A stretch of DNA of 64,000 bases from Nematopogon swammerdamellus (GCA_946902875.1 OX336340.1:23451566-23515565); one strand, 5' to 3'; positions 28,738 to 39,217 are shown, counted from the stretch's first letter. Notes: generated from the sequence alone by a model not told the origin. Made by a program: numbers and translations.

Positions 28738-29560
28738 GTATTTCCTTAAGTGCCTTTTAGAAAGTTAAATGGCCCAACACCCCGACTTAACTTTAAGTCA
28801 GCTTATGACAGCATTTGAACGTTGGCGTAACAGATTTTTTCCGTAAATATCCTTTAAGCAGATTCGAGTCAGAGAGGTCGTCGGCGGCGCCGAGTCGGAT
28901 CAGCTTTAAAATTGGCCTACCTAAACGGTTGAGAACCACTCATTTCCATGGGTGAGTTAAGTAAGGCTGCGTTCATCCTCACCGGAATTGCGCAAACGAG
29001 GTAAAGCGGCGAAGCCGACACCTCTCTCGTGTCTGTAGGCAACTCTTGCGCAAGTGTGCTCGTCACGCGCGCGCGCAGACAGCGCCATCTAGTAGTAAAT
29101 CCAAACCGTATTGCCCTTACTTACGGCTGCACGACCGAAGGAGGACGCTGACATGGCATCTAGATCCGACAGAAAATATGACAATGGGCATGTCCATATT
29201 TACAATAATACATATGTTCGAAACAATAATAAAATTAACTCCATTTGTTTTTGTATTAATTTTAGATTTTAAGTTTGTAAATATTATGTAAAATTAATAT
29301 AAAAAAAATGTGTAAATAAATGGAGAAAAATTAATTATAACTTACTTAGTAACTGGTTAGTATTCGGCTCGTGGGCTGGTATTGTATGGGTGACGCAGTA
29401 ATAAGATTACTGAAGGACCTCGGCTGTGATTAGCTTAGCTCCCAAAGGCATTGCCTAAGCACATACACACATATACACAGAGTGTCTATCTATGCGTATG
29501 CGGCGGACTCGGTAATTACTAGGCATTTGTATCACCCTTCTTAGACTTCTCACACTTCTG
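28738..29560. other. No gene recognised
   Basis: 28850-29050 is GC-richer (GAGGTCGTCGGCGGCGCCGA). An 81-codon ORF at 29046 is not convincing. GAAGGACCTCGGCTGTGATT at 29413 may belong to the LINE tail that follows. Confidence 0.35.
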
Positions 29561-29566
29561 TTAGAA

Positions 29567-29660
29567 TAGAATACCTCGCGGCATTAAGCTCGCCTGTTGT
29601 ACCTAATTTTTATAAATTGGTGTTCAATAAAGAATATATACATACATACATACATACATT
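29567..29660 (+). mobile_element. LINE-type 3' end with CATA tail
   Basis: ACCTCGCGGCATTAAGCTCG, CCTGTTGTACCTAATTTTTA, TTGGTGTTCAATAAAGAATA, then (CATA)n. Same family as 5430-5520. Poly(A)-like signal plus microsatellite tail fits a non-LTR retrotransposon 3' terminus. Confidence 0.55.
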
Positions 29661-30694
29661 TCTATTATATGGTATTTTCTGACAAATTATGACCTTTAAG
29701 GACATGTGAACTAGGTGCATATTTTCCTTATAAAAGTTAATTTTTTCACTAAACCTTTTTACCACTGTTCAGTGTGAAAGATTTGTTTAAGTTTCCATAT
29801 ATATACTCGTATGTACAACATGCATTTGATTAAGAATAATCTTGAAGATGTTTTATTTTTATTTCCATAATTATGTACCTTAATATCTATGCACATATAT
29901 ACTTTAACAAACCCCTTATTTTTTCCTGATGAAATTGAAGTGTAATAAATCCTGTAACATCCATAATATATTTCAATAGCTAAATGTTAATTTTAATTGG
30001 TTAATTTTTAAGTTGTACGATGTATCACTGTACTCCTGATTCTGAAATAATCGCTTTTTTACTTTACTTTAAATGTTTGTCTGCTTGAAAAGATCAAACA
30101 ACACTGCTTGAATATTAGATAACCAAAACCATATGACCATATGACCTGACTATTTCAACACAATCCATACGCTTATGTATATGAATACTTACGTGTACAA
30201 ATATTTAAATATTGACTTCAAACATTGTCGGCTTACGACACCACAAAACTAAAATAACTGCACAGAAGAAAAACAGGATAGTACGCAATATTGAACAAAG
30301 GCTGTTCGTAGCCGCAAACCAAATGATTTCACACTCGGATCTACAAGCAGCAGTCAAGTCGTGCCTCGCCAAGGATGACCATCTATTAATGCTAAGAAGC
30401 CAAGTCTAAATAGGCGTAACAATAGATAATAATAGCTTATTATATTAACGCTTAAAAAGGATGAAAATAGCACGGAGTGGAATGGTAATGAGTCTGCAGG
30501 TGGAAAAACGCATATCGAAACATTCAATGGTGAACTAGTAAACGATGATTTGTTGAACCTGAATGAAGCGAGTAATGATAATAATTTGTATTAGTTGGTT
30601 CATTATCATCGCGTTCGTATTCCAATAGCCAATGTACGAGAACCCGCTTATAAAATATTTGTATTATAGAGTAAATATGGAATTAATTATACAA
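29661..30694. other. AT-rich; possible coding remnants, unassigned
   Basis: A 65-codon frame (30212-30409) and, after stops, a stretch reading GGKTHIETFNGELVNDDLLN (about 30500-30560) look mildly coding in composition. I recognise no family; they may be remnants of an old transposon ORF. Confidence 0.25.
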
Positions 30695-30940
30695 ATTTTA
30701 AGTTTCCGGATTAACAATAGGTAGGTACTGAAGACTTAGATGAGTCGACGTTTCGCGGGCGTATGGCTGTACCCACAGCTACAATCTTCGAAAAAGAGCA
30801 GTTTGACGTCTGGTACAACGGACACCAGACGTCGGCTCCAGGAACGCCCGCAGTTCCTGAAGAAGCCCGTGACTTAGCGGCAAAACGTCGACTTATGTAA
30901 GTCTTCAGTACGTACTGTTAATCCGGAAACTTAAAATGAG
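30695..30940. mobile_element. Rep-F MITE, copy 2
   Basis: TTTTAAGTTTCCGGATTAAC and the complement GTTAATCCGGAAACTTAAAA at the ends. The interior matches copy 1 (CCACAGCTACAATCTTCGAA, GACGTCGGCTCCAGGAACGC) but lacks about 85 bp. Confidence 0.75.
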
Positions 30941-31659
30941 TATAAATATGGAATATTGGAATTATTTGTGGACGGTGAATACACAGATCTTGCTCTTCTC
31001 ACCTTGCAGTACGTTGTGAATTGGTTCGGTTGCCAAATTGCACATTGGCACGTTATTTCAGTTAATACTATTTCCAGATAATGTAAATAAATTTCACCGG
31101 AATGCATCGCCGCTAAGTTTTCCTGAAAAATGAAAGCGATCGAGTTTATTACTTTGAAATATTCATAAAATGTAGGAATCACATATTTGGAATCGCTTTT
31201 TCGTCTATCTACCTTTCATATTGTTCTTTACTTCTTTCTTATCCTATGTGCCTTCATTAATTGAAACTTGTCTTGGTTATTTAGAATTTGCTCATTTGAA
31301 TGCTGCTGTTTCGAAAAAATGTAGATTAAGAGCGAAGCAAAATCAGTTCAACGATACTGTGAACCCGGTGTGACGTCTTACGGCGCGACTTCTAAGAAGT
31401 TGCCACGTTTATGCCCATAACATCCATTCAAGTCTCCGATTTCATTTTATCGAGAAATAGTTACTTTTATTTCATTGACAGGCGTTTTAAAATCTTATGA
31501 CGAATGGTCACATGCATTGTTATAAAATCATGTTCCCATGTTTATAAAATAGTACGCACGAAATAAGCAGTTTAATGAATTAACCGAATGTGTTATTTTG
31601 TGATTTTGAATGTTTATCCACGAGTAACATGTACAATGATTCGAGGCAATTTTTTTACG
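30941..31659. other. No gene recognised
   Basis: AT-rich; CGGTGTGACGTCTTACGGCG near 31368. An 83-codon minus-strand ORF (30931-31182) overlaps the Rep-F end and is not called. Confidence 0.4.
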
Positions 31660-32261
31660 GTCAGTATCCGTGGTCAGACTTGATAGTTAGATTGATCTGA
31701 CCACGGACACAAAAAGGTGTCCGTGGTCAGACAGTATCATAAAATATTAATTTTCGGTATCCGTGGTCAGAATAATAATATTGCTTATTATAATAGCGAT
31801 TTACTTATATAAAATTCGCAAAAGGATATCATCCACTCATGTTTTCTTTCATCCATAATTTTTGCTTGCTTTAGCACCGCCTTCAACTCTAGGGTTTTTT
31901 TTTATTTCATTAATTTTTTAAGTCGTTTTGTTTTTTTAAGTATTTTTAAAATATGTAAATTTTGGAAAATAGTCAAAAATTATAAAAAATTATATTATAT
32001 TAAGATAGGCTAGGATTAAGAAACATTAACAAACATGAAGTCACGAAAGTACCAGGGCAGCAGAAATTGAAAGGAGGTTTCCATAATTTATATAATTAAA
32101 TCGCTAAATAATAATAGCGATATTATTAGTCTGACCACGGATACCGAAAATAAATATTTTATGTTAGTGTCCGTGGTCCGATCGACTAGTCTGACCACGG
32201 ACACCTTTTTGTGTTCGTGGTCAGATCAATCTAACTATCCAGTCTGACCACGGATACTGAC
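31660..32261. mobile_element. Foldback element with CCGTGGTCAGAC subrepeats, 602 bp
   Basis: Terminal inverted repeats begin GTCAGTATCCGTGGTCAGAC (left 31660, right 32261). Arms of about 150-190 bp each hold four copies of CCGTGGTCAGA in alternating orientation, including a 15-bp hairpin around AAAAAG at 31713-31750. The core (about 31810-32080) is AT-rich and contains part of the Rep-H centre (GCACCGCCTTCAACTCTAGG at 31876). No ORF. The target duplication is not clear. Confidence 0.75.
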
Positions 32262-32748
32262 CCTTTTTTTAACTTGTCTCCGATTCCTTATGTTAGATAG
32301 ATAGTGCTTTAGTGGTTTCGTTGCGTTTGAAGCTCCTCGGATTTATTTTATTTTTCTAAGTCGTCTGCTGTTTTAAATTCCTTTATGAAAATGTCCTTGC
32401 ATTCGGGAGCTTTCGAGCGAAACAATACGAAGGCGTAACTTCCTAGCAGATAACGTTTTCTTGTTTCAAGTTTTATTGCTATTGAAAGTTTTCCAGTTCA
32501 GTGCAGTCTCGTGGCTTCCCCTAGAGTCTAGCTAGATGCTGAAGTATTCTGTCGACAGCTCCGATACGAGAGCGAGAGATAAATGGAGGCCACGGTCGTC
32601 GATTGATTCTTTGCAATTCCATCCTAGATTGAAATAAATTCACTCAATTTTCTCTACATCTTTCTTCGCTTGCAGTATCCATTTAGTCGTTACTAGCACT
32701 TCTGCAACATCCCAAAGGCTACTCGGTTAGTTTGTAAATAATGGCTCG
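32262..32748. other. No gene recognised
   Basis: Complex single-copy-looking sequence, no ORF. CATCCCAAAGGCTACTCGG near 32708 resembles the lead-in of the LINE tail at 5405. Confidence 0.35.
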
Positions 32749-33121
32749 TTTTTTTTATGGATACTGACACGGTTGGCTACATCACCTACAACATCCGTGG
32801 TGTCAGCCCATAACACCGGGTGAACTAGGTACCATGTCAGTGCTTCCCTTCGGTCGTGCCGGTTACACTGAACTGGACGGAAAACACAAACTATGTACAT
32901 AGCCGTTTCGACCGTCCTTTCATTCAGTGCGGTGGTACCAACCCGGACGGGTTGATACCACCTAGTAAGGTAAGAAGGGAAGGGACCTATAGTTTAACGT
33001 GGAATCCAAACCACGGTCAGCCTCCAACGGTCGAGCGGTCACCCATCCAAGTACTGACCGGCCCAGCGTTGCTTAACAATCAATAGCGAACGTCGACTGT
33101 CTGCACCACTGAGCTATCGAT
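32749..33121 (-). mobile_element. SINE-A, full length
   Basis: From T run and ATGGATACTGACACGGTTGG to GCACCACTGAGCTATCGA. The 5S-like part (CAAGTACTGACCGGCCCAGC, GTTGCTTAACAATCAATAG) and the B box (GGAATCCAAACCACGG, one change) are present. A few bases of the head end are lost. Confidence 0.85.
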
Positions 33122-33183
33122 CGTGATGTTTAACTCACCTTTTGAGTCCGGCAGTGTATTTAATGATGTGCAAAAATATTTTT

Positions 33184-33215
33184 TTAGGTTTCCGCACCCC
33201 GTACGGAAGCTTATA
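33184..33215 (+). repeat. Rep-D, left piece (split by Rep-G)
   Basis: TTTAGGTTTCCGCACCCCGT and ACGGAAGCTTATA. The copy resumes at 33456 after a Rep-G insertion. Confidence 0.65.
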
Positions 33216-33216
33216 G

Positions 33217-33454
33217 TCAGATTCTTTATTATTCATGTTTATGCTACAAATATTTAATGCTCTTGTGAGCGGTAGTATGGGTTAATTATTTGTAAGTTAC
33301 TATAATTATAATACTTATAAGGTACTAACAAAACATTGTGACTTGGGAGTTTGTCAGTTATTCTTGGCATTGATTTTAGAACTGGCGGAATTTTCGACAT
33401 GTCCAAGCGTAGGTATCGTACCTATGGATGAAATTATACAATAAACAATATTGC
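33217..33454 (-). mobile_element. Rep-G, inserted in Rep-D
   Basis: TCAGATTCTTTATTATTCAT, CTCTTGTGAGCGGTAGTATG, ACTAACAAAACATTGTGACT, GTCCAAGCGTAGGTATCGTA, GAAATTATACAATAAACAAT. The reverse of copies at 51178 and 54064. Here it ends at GTCAGATTCT, whereas the other two copies go about 100 bp further. Confidence 0.7.
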
Positions 33455-33455
33455 T

Positions 33456-33625
33456 AAGCCTATGCCGTCTGTCTGTCTGTCTGTCCGTCCGTCCGTTCGT
33501 CCAATGGCTGTTTATTGAAACCGTAATAGCTAGCCGGTTGAAATTTTCACAGGATATGTGTTATTTTGGCGGATATAAGTAATAACAAATAATAAAAAAG
33601 TGAAAAATTAATGGGGTCCCCATTT
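33456..33625 (+). repeat. Rep-D, right piece
   Basis: CTAAGCCTATGCCGTCTGTC, GAAACCGTAATAGCTAGCCG, TTCACAGGATATGTGTTATT, then GGGGTCCCCATT. The CGAGTC end is missing; another Rep-D starts soon after. Confidence 0.65.
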
Positions 33626-33675
33626 TTTGTGTTTCTGTTTATGGAAACTGAAGGCCGTAACCTCGTTAACCGTAC

Positions 33676-34026
33676 GGGACCCTATTACTAAGCCTACTCC
33701 GCCGCCGCCGTCTGTCTGTCTGTCCGTCTGTCCGTCCGAGGGCTGTATCTCTTGAACCGTATTAGGTAGCCCATTGAAATTTTCACAGAATATGTGTTAT
33801 TATGGCCGATATAACAACCAATAATAAATAAAAATAAGAAAAAGTTCCCATAGAAGAAACCAAAAAGTGTATGCTCGCGCGCCATCTACCCAATAAAATA
33901 TGAAGCATTTTAACTAATATGAAGCATTAGATAACACGCCATAGATGGCGTGAGTGACGCTAGCCATGACATGGCGATACAGAACCCTCGGTTCGCGAGT
34001 TCGACTCGCACAAGGCCGGTTTTTTT
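33676..34026 (+). repeat. Rep-D, nearly full length
   Basis: ACGGGACCCTATTACTAAGC, a CCGCCGCCGTCTG stretch, TTGAACCGTATTAGGTAGCC, TATGTGTTATTATGGCCGAT, ATAGATGGCGTGAGTGACGC, CCTCGGTTCGCGAGTTCGAC, TCGCACAAGGCCGGTTTTT. Confidence 0.75.
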
Positions 34027-34554
34027 TAATTTAATTATTGATATTTGAAGCACAGAGGATCCGTTGTCTCCGCCTACCCCACTGGGAAACAGGTGTGATA
34101 TTATGTACATATCTATGTATGTAGGTAGTTGTAAGTAGATGCGGAACATGCGCAGTAGACACGGATTATCGTGTCCACCGGCAGGCCTCACGCACTCTAT
34201 GTACTTGCGCGCGCTAACTACCTACGGCCCGACGGGCCGCCGGCGGTCTATTTTACATTCGTCAGCCGCGCGAAGTATACATAGACGCTCGCCCACGCAA
34301 CTGCGCGCAGCTGCAAAGCAATAACCACTTTACACTCGACACTCGATGGCGACGTGAAACAGTAGGCTATTAAAGCCCGAAGGTAGGAACATTTTCTATG
34401 GAGTGATTTATCTGTTACGAAGTAACTATTAAGTAATCTGTGCCACCGGTAGATATGCAGCAGTGATGATGAGTGCTCATCGAGACGGCTCCAGCCAGCA
34501 GAGCGTGCAGCAACTCTGCATTTTATTTAGCGGCTCCAATTATTATTCTCTACT
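34027..34554. other. No gene recognised
   Basis: 34190-34320 is GC-rich (CGGCCCGACGGGCCGCCGGC) with small ORFs on both strands and no motif. Confidence 0.35.
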
Positions 34555-34562
34555 GATTACTG

Positions 34563-34941
34563 TCAGCCTCGATAGCTCAGTGGTGCAGACAGTCGACTGT
34601 TGCTATTGATTGTTAAGCAACGCTGGGCGCGATCAGTCCTTGGATGGGTGAGACCGTTGGAGGCTGACCGTGGTTCGGATTCCACGTAAAACTATAGGTC
34701 CCTTCCCATCTTACCTTACTAGGTGGTAGGGTTCAACCCACCCGGGTTGGTACCACCGCACTGAATGAAACGTCGGTCGAAACGGCTATGTAAATAGTTT
34801 GTGTTTTCCGTCCAGTTCAGTGTAGCCGGCACAACCGAAGGGAAGCACTGAAATGGCACCTAGTTCACCCGGTGTTATGGGCTGACATCACGGATGTTGT
34901 AGGTGATGTAGCCAAACGTGCGAGTTTCCATAAAAAAAAAA
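34563..34941 (+). mobile_element. SINE-A, full length with target duplication
   Basis: The cleanest insertion. The 8-bp repeat GATTACTG stands at 34555-34562 and 34942-34949, right after a poly(A) of 10, as expected for LINE-driven retroposition. Head, 5S-like part (GTTAAGCAACGCTGGGCGCG, TCCTTGGATGGGTGA), B box, central domain and tail are all present; a few bases of the C-box end are lost (GGGTGAGACCGTTGG). Confidence 0.9.
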
Positions 34942-35169
34942 GATTACTGAACTAGCGAGCTAGCTGATTGGTCCCCCAATACAAATGTAGTACCTCTTGG
35001 GAAATGTCATAACAACTCCTTCATTAAAGAAGAAAGAAAAATATTATTTATTGTTATACCTATATAAAAAAACATTACAAAAAACATGAAATTATAAAAG
35101 TAAAATCTAATTTCAAATCTCAGCATGTGCTATAGGTGCACAAGGCGACCTATAGCGCTGTTTTTCAGA

Positions 35170-35473
35170 TGGGCCCAGACATAGCCGACTATCATTGGTC
35201 TCCCTCTACGGAGACCAAGCCATGCTGCATCGTCATAGCCCCACTGCGACGTTGCTATCGCTTACTCGCTCTCGCTTGCCTCCCTGTGACAGGAGTGAGA
35301 GAGAAACACGAAGATTGCGACGGTCGCCCGATGAAGGGTGAGCGATTTCATGTTTCCTGTCATCGGTAGGCAAGCGAGAGCGAGTAAGCGATAGCAACGT
35401 CGCAGTGGGGCTATGACGATGCAGCATGGCTTGTCTCCGTAGAGGGAGACAATGATAGTCGGCTATGGCCCAG
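35170..35473. mobile_element. Foldback MITE, about 300 bp
   Basis: Arms of about 110 bp (ATAGCCGACTATCATTGGTC, CTACGGAGACC, GTCATAGCCCCACTGCGACG, TTGCTATCGCTTACTCGCTC) are inverted around a core with GAGAGAAACACGAAGATTGC. Outer ends TGGGCC / GGCCCA. ORFs inside mirror each other because of the symmetry and are not genes. Confidence 0.75.
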
Positions 35474-36005
35474 AGTAATAAATAAAACACAGGCACATAA
35501 GACATAAGCACGAAACCTTTTTTTTAAACATAGACTAACACTATAAATAACAACTTAAACAATACATTATAATATAACACAAAGAATAATATAAAAAGAA
35601 CAGGAAAAAAAATGTATCAGCACATCAAAATAATATAACTAAATGCAACGCAGCAATAAATACACTCATCACATCATGATAGACAAGATGGAAAATACAC
35701 TCATCACATCATGATAGACAAGATGGAAAATTACAAATATCCCGAAACGATCCCTACATCTTTCGAAAGAATTCTTTCAAATACATGCAACTACCCAGCC
35801 ATTTATACATATATAAGAAATACAATTGGAAAAATATAACAAAAATACCTATGTAAGAAGAAAATTGTGAATTGGCTGTAAGGTCAAATGATCTTTGCCT
35901 GCCTATTTATGGCGAAAACAATAACAACAACAAGCAATAGATACAATTATGAAATAAATACATAAAACGACAAAATATTTAATTCAGTTCAACACATGTT
36001 TACTA
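35474..36005. other. AT-rich; a 35-bp tandem duplication
   Basis: No gene. ACACTCATCACATCATGATA with GACAAGATGGAAAAT is repeated twice head to tail at 35661-35731. Confidence 0.6.
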
Positions 36006-36007
36006 TA

Positions 36008-36362
36008 GGTGTTTCGAAATTAGGTCGATTGGATCAGGTCGAGATTAGGCCGACAACTTTCTTAGAAGATCTCGCTTGCGGAATTCATAATCCCAAAAAT
36101 ATCAAGAAGGCCTGATCTGGCCTAAAATGTGAAACATTTAGAAGATTTTAAAAATAATTTCAACAATGTATTTCTTTTTATGGAAACTGACACGTTTGGC
36201 TACATCACCTACTACATCCATGATGTCAGCCCATAACACCTTGGTGAACTAGGTGCCCTGTCTGTGATTCCCTTCATTTCATGTCGGCTACACTGAACTG
36301 GAAGGAAAACACGAACTATTTACATAGCCGTTTCAACCGACCTTTCATTCAGTGCGGTAGGT
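36008..36362 (-). mobile_element. Unassigned repeat joined to SINE-A 3' half, copy 1
   Basis: 36008-36170: TTTCGAAATTAGGTCGATTG, GATCAGGTCGAGATTAGG, TCTCGCTTGCGGAATTCAT, AGAAGGCCTGATCTGG. 36171-36362 is the SINE-A 3' half in reverse (ATGGAAACTGACACGTTTGG to GACCTTTCATTCAGTGCGGT). The same two pieces in the same order occur at 41945-42262, so the joined unit was itself duplicated or both copies inserted as a chimera. Confidence 0.7.
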
Positions 36363-36537
36363 GGGTACTACTTGTAAATTTAAAGACCCGCATTTATGAC
36401 CAGTGACGTTAAACTGGTTATCGCGTACGGGTATGAAACTTGAACTTTGACTGTAGCTCTGTTGTCCAAAGGTTGAAAGTTTCTCAGAGAGAAATTGAGG
36501 GAGCCATACTGCGAATATTGCTACGCGATATGGTTGT

Positions 36538-36780
36538 AGTACCGAAGTAGTCGATATTGGCGAGGATATTAGGCACTGCGGGGCTAAGCTCAAATGGCAG
36601 TGGGCCGAGCACGTCAGACAAAGAGACGGCGTCTGTTAGTGTAACCGTGTCGTAAGCGGACGGCCGTGAACAGATAAAACGGAGTGTGGGAAGACCATCC
36701 GCTAGGTGGGACGACGACATTGGAAAATTGGAGAGGCGTATGCCCAACAGTGAGCACATACACGCTGATTGAAAAGACTG
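36538..36780 (+). mobile_element. RTE-type LINE, ORF2 C-terminal fragment
   Basis: The plus-strand frame reads AKLKWQWAEHVRQRDG, then after a disruption GRPSARWDDD, then in another frame GEAYAQQ with CCCAACAGTGAGC. The LKWQWAGH, GRPxxRWxDD and EAYVQQW motifs are the C-terminal end of RTE-clade non-LTR polyproteins. Frameshifts show it is dead. The 179-codon ORF on the opposite strand is its antisense shadow. Confidence 0.65.
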
Positions 36781-36954
36781 AGATGAACTTGAATAGTGTC
36801 TCCATTTAAATTCTAAAGAGCTCATAAATGTACAATTACACTTATCAACTGACATATTTATGGAGGTTCGGCCTATAGCAAAAGTATGCAAATGATTTCC
36901 CACGCAGGAAGTCTCCAACGTGAAAGTTTCATACATTTCTAAGGCAAGTAATTT

Positions 36955-37318
36955 TATTTTTTTATGGAAACTGACACGGTTGGCTACGTCATCTACAACA
37001 TCCTTGACTTGAGCCCATAACATCTTGGTGAACTTGGTGCCGTGTCAGTGCTTCACTTCATGTCGGCTACACGAACTGTACGGAAAACACGAACTATTTA
37101 CATAGCCTCTTCGACCGACGTTTCATTGAGTGCGGTGGGACCAACCGAGGCGGTATAAACCCTACCACCTAGTAGGGTAAGAACGGATGGGACCTACAGT
37201 TTTACGTGGAATCCGAACCACGGTCAGCCTTCAACGGTCGAGCGAATACCCATCCAAGTACCGAATGCGCCCAGGTGTGCTTATGATCCGACCGACCTCA
37301 CCACTGAGCTACTTATCT
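36955..37318 (-). mobile_element. SINE-A, diverged full length
   Basis: T run, ATGGAAACTGACACGGTTGG, CCCATAACATCTTGGTGAAC, CGACGTTTCATTGAGTGCGG, GGAATCCGAACCACGGTCAG, then a diverged 5S/tRNA head (ACCCATCCAAGTACCGAATG, CACCACTGAGCTACTTATC). More mutated than other copies, so older. Confidence 0.8.
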
Positions 37319-37503
37319 CATAGTTATTTACTTATTTTTATTTGAGTCTATAAAAATGATCGCAATTTATTACGTTTGGCGTTGTAACACATTGATCTCA
37401 CAACTCCACTACTGCGAAGAAGATTCAACTCGCGACACGTAACGAGCGCGAAAAGAATTTACGAACTCTCGCAACGAACTTGACGTAAGCGGTCGGTCGC
37501 GAC

Positions 37504-38116
37504 TAGGGTTGCCAACCATACTGTTAAAACAGTATTATACTTGTTTTCACTCTATAATACTGTTTACTGTTCAACAAACAAAAAGTATACAAAATACTGT
37601 TTTCACTGTCACTTCACTGGTATCCAGTCCAGGGCCACAAATAAAACGCGCGTGTAGTGCAGTCTTCATTTCAGAACCAAATAACAGCCAAAAAGTATCG
37701 TATGAGTACAAAGTATATCAGCTGTTTATCATAAAATTCGTATGTTACATTTGATCATTTTGAAAAAAAGTCATAATTTGCATAGACTAAATGTTGCTAT
37801 GGATGATTTGTATTCCGAATTAGTTTAGTTTCAAGTAAGTTGTTCAGAAAAAAGTATCAGAAGACGAAGATTTTTCTAAAATGATTACGGGTCAAAAGTG
37901 GAGACATTTTATTAATTTGGATTTCAAATGTAGTGAGGCTTGCAAACTTTTTATAAAAGATGATAAATTGATAAGTTTCGCGAGGAGCACACAAAAATAA
38001 GTATTTAAAACATTGTAAAAATAAATAAAATACTGTTCATTTTTCTAAAATACTGTTTAATGTCCTTTTCTGACCTTAAAATACTTTTTTCCGTGAGTAA
38101 AAAGTTGACAACACTA
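37504..38116. mobile_element. hAT non-autonomous element, 613 bp
   Basis: Ends TAGGGTTGCCAAC and GTTGACAACACTA (TIR with two changes). 8-bp flanks GTCGCGAC (37496-37503) and GCCGCGAC (38117-38124) differ at one base. The TAGxGTTGxCAAC terminus is common in hAT elements. Inside, ACTGTTTT/AAAATACTGTT subrepeats lie near both ends, and 37855-37998 can be read as SEDEDFSKMITGQKWRHFIN and on to a stop, perhaps a coding relic. No DDE core. Confidence 0.75.
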
Positions 38117-38124
38117 GCCGCGAC

Positions 38125-38371
38125 CGCTAGCAGCTGAAAGAAGCGAGCCAAGTGTAAGAAACGCTTTAATAACAATCCAGCCCATTGTTCCAACTTCAGA
38201 CAGAGGGTTTCTGGGAAGCGCCCGTGCGCTTCCGAGCTCTGGCTTGGAGGCCAGACGTTGTACTAAGCTTTAGTTCAGTCGCTCTCTAGATGCAACTGGG
38301 CAGGGTTGGACGCTGGACTTACCGCGATTGCGTATACTAACCGGTTCTGCAGATCGTCCCTCTACCTACAG
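38125..38371. other. No gene recognised
   Basis: GGGAAGCGCCCGTGCGCTTCC at 38215 is a small inverted repeat. The sequence up to Rep-E (CTACAGAACAGGTAAACTCT) has no copy in the window. Confidence 0.35.
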
Positions 38372-38480
38372 AACAGGTAAACTCTGGAACGCTCTCCCTG
38401 TCACACGACCGAATGTCTATGGGCGTCATTAGACACCTCATGGGTGGCACGGCGCCACATGTCGCGCTTTCTATTAAAAC
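38372..38480 (+). mobile_element. Rep-E retroposon, partial
   Basis: CGACCGAATGTCTATGGGCG, TCATTAGACACCTCATGGGT, CGCCACATGTCGCGCTTTC, then AT/A-rich tail. The 5' part differs from other copies. Confidence 0.6.
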
Positions 38481-38585
38481 AAAACAAAAATTTACAAAAA
38501 ACTGACCTTGAGAAAGTTAACTTGCGTCTCGTCCTGTAGTTACTGAAGGGCGGAGAGAGGCGAAGTGACGATGAAGAGAACTATC

Positions 38586-39020
38586 TTTTTAACCGACTTC
38601 AAAAAAGGAGGAGGTTCTCAATTCGACTGTATTTTTTTTTATGTTTGTCCCCTTAGAACGTTCGACTGGGTAAACCGATTTTGATGATTCTTTTTTATTT
38701 GATAGCTGGTGCGTCCCGTGTGGTCCCATTTTGGTCAAGTTCGGATTGGAAAGCGTGGCGGAATCGCGAGGCCGTAGGCCGAGCGATTCCGCTGAGTACA
38801 TTAATAGCAAAAAATTACTAAAAAAAAACTGTGAAATAAAAAACAATTAAAAAAAATATAAAAACCGCCTTCAAAAATGTATGAAATAATAAAAAAAATC
38901 GAACCCTAGAGTTGAAGGCGGTGGTGCTAAAGCAAGCAAAAATAACCGACCGCCTTCAACTCTAGGGTTAGATTTTTTTTATTTCATACATTTTTGAAGG
39001 CGGTTTTTATATTTTTTTAA
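38586..39020. mobile_element. Rep-H composite foldback, copy 1
   Basis: Starts TTAACCGACTTCAAAAAAGG with AGGAGGTTCTCAATTCGAC and ACGTTCGACTGGGTAAACCG, then at 38848-39020 a palindrome with arms of about 75 bp (AAAAACCGCCTTCAAAAATG, CGAACCCTAGAGTTGAAGGC) around GGTGCTAAAGCAAGCAAAAA. The same parts, in reverse order, form 45437-45838. Close repeats of GGCGGAATCGC / GCGATTCCGC lie in the middle. Confidence 0.7.
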
Positions 39021-39217
39021 TTGTACTGACGACAATCGCGAGTCGCTCCTGTCTTAAACACCGCCAGCCGAGACGAGGGAGATGTCGCATTATACGAGTT
39101 TGAACTGTTTGCTGAACATTTGAATGCAGCTGACGGCCGGCGGACAAAGCACAAAGCAGAAATTGTTCTTATGATTTTGTAATTTTTCTGGTTTTGCGGC
39201 TGGCTGGTGAACATTTC

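Noticed and set aside
35136..35511. Two overlapping ORFs with mirrored sequence
   Set aside because: They read the two arms of a foldback MITE in opposite directions.
36484..37023. 179-codon minus-strand ORF, the longest in the window
   Set aside because: It runs antisense through an RTE LINE relic and into SINE-A; no motif and no conservation between copies of those repeats.
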